In this document: positions 35,543 through 38,460 of the stretch, piece after piece
Layout of the letters: each line of letters opens with the position of its first letter
Position numbering within the stretch: position 1 is the first letter of the stretch
Source: Paludibacterium sp.
Lineage (GTDB): Bacteria > Pseudomonadota > Gammaproteobacteria > Burkholderiales > Chromobacteriaceae
Assembly (NCBI RefSeq): GCF_019232825.1
Contig: NZ_JAFAND010000006.1
Span: 1 to 38,460, forward strand
Direction: 5' to 3'
Length of the DNA: 38,460 nt
Program-made: the position numbers and the translations under genes
Notes under the pieces: generated by a model
Database searches by the model: none
What the model was told of the DNA's origin: nothing
What the model saw: the letters and a program-made list of their open reading frames with translations, nothing else

Positions 35543-37474
35543 ATGCCTACATCGTTGCCGACATTCTTCAAGCAATTCGGCGACACCCATTTCATCCGCG
35601 TGGATGGAAGCGGTGTCCATGTCGATCTCGCCGCGCTCGAGTCTTCCACGCAATTTTGCGACTTCATCGACCGCGTAGTGGCCGCAGGCTTTTATTTCAA
35701 ACAACTCGACTACCCCGCCTTTCTCGATCTGGTCAGCCGCTACTCGCCGGAGATGCTGGCCACCAGGGCCGAGGTCAGCATGGGGAAAGTGGGGCTCTGC
35801 CGCTTTGCCGCCTCGGTCGCGCCGTTCGAGCCGTCGCGACAGGCGTTGTACCGCGTTCCCTTTGTGGCCGATGACAGCGCCGAATATCTGTTCGAACCGG
35901 TGATGATGGACAAGACGGTGTCGGTTCCGCTGTACGACACGCTGGAAGATGGCAGCCAGGAAGTCGTCGGATCGGAAGAAAGGACCGTGCAGGTCAGAAC
36001 CAAGCTTGATTTCGACGAATTCGTCGTCGCCATGTGGGCGAAAGGCATTCGCTATGGTCTGAAGGAGGACGTGGTGCGCGCCGCGATGACCGATAGCCGT
36101 TTCGCCCGCATCGCCATCGCACAGGCCCTACCGGTCACGCCGGGGACGGATGCCGACCTGCTGGAGATCGGCAGCAAATTGCATCGCGACGATGCCCCGC
36201 TCAAGCTGCCCAACGGCGCCATCGATCTGCGCCACTTCGGTAATCGCTTCCCTCAGGTCAAAGCGGGCGAACGGCTGATGCAAAAAATCCCTTGCGTGCA
36301 AGGCAAGCCCGGCTTCAGCCTCATGGCGCGGCCCACCACGCCGCCGGCCCCGGAAGACTTCGATTTGGCGCCGCTGGCCGGAGAGGGCACGACCATCGCC
36401 AAATCCGATGCCGGCGAATTCCTGGTTGCCCGCATCGACGGCTTCCTCAATATCGATACCGCCAGCAGCCGTATCTCCGTCACCGAAAAGATCATCAACT
36501 ACTCCGGCGTCAGCTTGCGCACCACCGGCGATATCGCGCTGCAGGGCGATCACTTCGAAGAACACGGCGAGGTGCAGGAAAAGCGGGTGGTCAAGGGCAA
36601 GAACATCACGGTGATGGCCGATGTCTTCGGCGAGGTGATCTCGCAAGGAGGCGTCATCCATCTCAAGCAGAACCTGGTCGGCGGCGCCGCCACCAACGAC
36701 GACGGCGACATCATCATCGATGGATTGACCAGCAATGCCACGCTTGTCGCCAAAAAAGGCCGCATCGTGCTTTCCCGGGTCGAGAATAGCGTGATCATCG
36801 GCCAATCGGTGGAAATCGACAGCGCCGTCAACAGTTGTGTTCTGGCCGACTCTGTGGCGATCCGCACGGCATTGGGCTGCCAGATCGCCGGCAAACAGAT
36901 CCATCTCGAACAGGCCGATGCCCGACGCCATACCCCAACGACGGTATCGATCATGTTGCCGGACTTGGTGATGCTCAAAGTCCGCATTAACGAGATGCGC
37001 CTGCGCACCAGCGAAATCACCGGCGAAATCGACGCGTTGCGCGCCCAGTACGATGCCTTGGTGGCAGATACGGAAGTGCGCAACTACCTGGCCATCGCCG
37101 GCAAGGTCCAACGCAAGGAACTGACGCTGAATGCGGCGCAGAAAAGCAGTTTATTGGCGATAAAACAGCGTATCGCGCCAAGTTTGACCGCCGCCGCCGC
37201 CACCAACCAACAGATCCAAGCGCTGATCGCCGAACAGAAGGATCTGATTCAGCGCGCCACCGGCATCCGCGAACAGGGTGCGCGCGCCATGGCGACGGTG
37301 TCTTGCCTCATCGATCAACCGAGCGACGACATCCACATTCGCAAGCTTTACGCGCAAGCGGCGGTATTGTTTGAGCTTCCGCCGCGCGATCTGCGCCAGA
37401 TGCTGAGCGAGCAAGGCCAGCCCGAGGAAAGACTGCCCGTGAGCGGCGAACCGTTCAGTTGGCGCCCCCAGTGA
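35543..37474 (+). CDS. FapA-like DUF342 domain protein
   Basis: A 643-residue cytosolic-looking protein with a central/C-terminal DUF342 (FapA) region built of short beta-helix repeats, for example GDIALQGDHFEEHGEVQEKR, GEVISQGGVIHLKQNLVGG and GRIVLSRVENSVIIGQSVEI. It is followed by a coiled coil (about 480-590, with LKVRINEMRLRTSEITGEID). The N-terminal ~250 residues form the family's variable N-terminal domain. FapA-type proteins are linked to flagellar placement or to polymer-like scaffolds similar to bactofilins, but no flagellar gene is near. The ATG at 35543 was preferred to an upstream TTG. The 116 bases upstream are AT-rich, with CATAAT at about 35490, a possible -10. Confidence 0.85.
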   Translation: MPTSLPTFFKQFGDTHFIRVDGSGVHVDLAALESSTQFCDFIDRVVAAGFYFKQLDYPAFLDLVSRYSPEMLATRAEVSMGKVGLCRFAASVAPFEPSRQALYRVPFVADDSAEYLFEPVMMDKTVSVPLYDTLEDGSQEVVGSEERTVQVRTKLDFDEFVVAMWAKGIRYGLKEDVVRAAMTDSRFARIAIAQALPVTPGTDADLLEIGSKLHRDDAPLKLPNGAIDLRHFGNRFPQVKAGERLMQKIPCVQGKPGFSLMARPTTPPAPEDFDLAPLAGEGTTIAKSDAGEFLVARIDGFLNIDTASSRISVTEKIINYSGVSLRTTGDIALQGDHFEEHGEVQEKRVVKGKNITVMADVFGEVISQGGVIHLKQNLVGGAATNDDGDIIIDGLTSNATLVAKKGRIVLSRVENSVIIGQSVEIDSAVNSCVLADSVAIRTALGCQIAGKQIHLEQADARRHTPTTVSIMLPDLVMLKVRINEMRLRTSEITGEIDALRAQYDALVADTEVRNYLAIAGKVQRKELTLNAAQKSSLLAIKQRIAPSLTAAAATNQQIQALIAEQKDLIQRATGIREQGARAMATVSCLIDQPSDDIHIRKLYAQAAVLFELPPRDLRQMLSEQGQPEERLPVSGEPFSWRPQ

Positions 37475-37573
37475 GGTGAGGACCGGCTTCGGCCTGGTGG
37501 ATGTTGCTTCACGATGATTTATCCTTATGACATGGCGTCTGCGGTACGATGCCCATCTCAGACAAGGATCATC

Positions 37574-38266
37574 ATGACGACACCTCTTTCGCGGTTATGC
37601 GCCGCAGCGCTGCTGCTCTTCACCTTTGGCGCGGCCATGGCGGAGGAACCCGCCACGCAGCCGGAAACGCTGCTAGCCATTCCCCGTACCCAATTCAAAC
37701 CCGCCAAAGACCATCCGGGACGCTATTACTACATCAAACCCGGCGCCGACCTGCTGCAATACAATCAAATCATGGTGGCCCCGCTCGTCGTATTGACCAA
37801 CGACGAGGGAAAACAATGGCGCGCGCTGGTCAGTGACGAAAACAGCCAAGCCGGACAACTGTTTCAACAAACCATCAGCAAGGCGCTACGGGATAAAGGT
37901 CTCGCGGTCACCGACCAGGCTGGCCCGGGCGTGGCGGTCTTGCGCGTCGCGGTGACGCACATCGAGCAAAAGCCGGAAGGATTTGTCGTCTCCGACGTGC
38001 TGCCGATCAAGATGGTGTTCAACTTGGCGCGCCGGGCCGGGGGGCTTGAGAAATACATCGTGAAGATTGCCACGATGGGCCAATTGAACGACAGTCAAAG
38101 CGGCGAACTGGTGGCTGGCAGCCTGGGATTGCGGGAACACGCCAAGAGCGGCGTCGCGCCGGCGTCGATGACTGATTTCCAGCAATGGCTCGATAGTTGG
38201 AGCGAGGATGTCGCCGAACAGGTCGCGGGCGCCCTGCCCGCGGCGCACCAATCGACGACGCCCTAA
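37574..38266 (+). CDS. Exported DUF3313 family protein
   Basis: A 230-residue protein with a signal peptide (SRLCAAALLLFTFGAAMA, cut before EEP). DUF3313 pattern seen: TQFKPAKDHPGRYYYIKPG, YNQIMVAPLVVLTNDEG, LRVAVTHIEQKPEGFVV and the C-terminal FQQWLDSWSEDVAEQVA. Most DUF3313 proteins are lipoproteins; here there is no cysteine at the cleavage site, so it is more likely soluble in the periplasm. Function unknown. The ATG at 37574 has AAGGA nine bases upstream. It ends convergently on the ribosomal RNA operon. Confidence 0.85.
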   Translation: MTTPLSRLCAAALLLFTFGAAMAEEPATQPETLLAIPRTQFKPAKDHPGRYYYIKPGADLLQYNQIMVAPLVVLTNDEGKQWRALVSDENSQAGQLFQQTISKALRDKGLAVTDQAGPGVAVLRVAVTHIEQKPEGFVVSDVLPIKMVFNLARRAGGLEKYIVKIATMGQLNDSQSGELVAGSLGLREHAKSGVAPASMTDFQQWLDSWSEDVAEQVAGALPAAHQSTTP

Positions 38267-38319
38267 GGACCCTTGAACATACACGTGCATTGCCTACGGC
38301 GGATGCACGCTACGCAAAG

Positions 38320-38350
38320 CAAAAAGCCCAGACCTTGTGGTCTGGGCTTT
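38320..38350 (-). terminator. Ribosomal RNA operon terminator
   Basis: A perfect 10-base stem AGCCCAGACC/GGTCTGGGCT with a 4-base loop, followed on the minus strand by TTTT and GCTTTGCG. It is directly downstream of the 5S gene and also has three T on the plus side, so it may serve the convergent DUF3313 gene too. Confidence 0.85.
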
Positions 38351-38360
38351 CGTATGGGGC

Positions 38361-38460
38361 GTCTGGCGGTGTCCTACTTTCACACGGCGAATGCCGCACT
38401 ATCATCGGCGCTAAGGCGTTTCACGGTCCTGTTCGGGATGGGAAGGCGTGGGACCACCTC
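38361..38460 (-). rRNA. rrf: 5S ribosomal RNA (5' end cut by window edge)
   Basis: Read on the minus strand, bases 38460-38361 give a typical bacterial 5S sequence: GAGGTGGTCCCACGCC near the start, CCCGAACAGGACCGTGAAAC, then GCGCCGATGATAGTGCGG and the 3' end CCGCCAGAC. About 15 bases of the 5' end lie beyond the window. The 3' boundary was set by expected pairing with the missing 5' GTCTGGCGG. It is the tail of an rrn operon whose 23S and 16S genes should lie to the right. Confidence 0.95.

Overview
The window is about 38 kb of chromosomal, GC-rich, gene-dense DNA. It looks like a betaproteobacterium, most likely of the order Neisseriales (Chromobacteriaceae type). The taxonomic call is an inference from protein flavour and gene groupings: alaT-hom-thrC next to a Mth938-like gene, DUF971-ubiE-ubiJ-ubiB, aroQ-accB-accC-prmA-DUF3426, and grxC-secB-SH3-gpsA. 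No plasmid backbone, insertion sequence, prophage module, CRISPR array or tRNA was seen. Nearly all of it is housekeeping DNA.

Layout, left to right. A PAS-GAF-PAS-GGDEF diguanylate cyclase is cut by the left edge (1-1979, minus). It is followed by threonine/alanine metabolism on the minus strand (thrC, hom, alaT, 2069-6068). Divergent from these is a small Mth938-like protein (6227-6592). Next comes a low-GC two-gene insert (6688-8387): an AAA ATPase translationally coupled to a DUF4276 (TOPRIM-like) protein, a probable defence pair. An 85-residue orphan, a secreted DUF6624 protein and a chemotaxis receptor follow (8435-11367). The block 11519-16254 on the minus strand holds queA, DUF971, ubiE, an SMR transporter, ubiJ and ubiB. 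From 16595 the plus strand carries aroQ, accB, accC, prmA, a zinc-ribbon DUF3426 protein and a thiol-peroxidase-fold protein that has lost both cysteines.

From 21741 to 32490 the minus strand carries a glycosyltransferase, gpsA, an SH3 protein, secB, grxC, dacB, priA, hemE, parE and rppH. The priA-hemE gap contains a cluster of DnaA-box-like 9-mers. The right end (32673-38266, plus) has a PuuB-like FAD oxidoreductase, an E. coli-type pssA, a FapA/DUF342 protein and a secreted DUF3313 protein. It ends at the terminator and the 3' part of a 5S rRNA gene on the minus strand, the tail of a ribosomal RNA operon entering from the right.

How the genes work together. thrC/hom carry out threonine synthesis from aspartate semialdehyde, and alaT links pyruvate and glutamate. 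The ubi genes act on ubiquinone: UbiE methylates, UbiJ and UbiB are accessory factors. accB/accC supply malonyl-CoA for lipids, while gpsA and pssA feed phospholipid synthesis. priA and parE serve chromosome replication and segregation. The most novel-looking items are the ATPase-DUF4276 pair, the cysteine-less Tpx homologue and the DnaA-box cluster.
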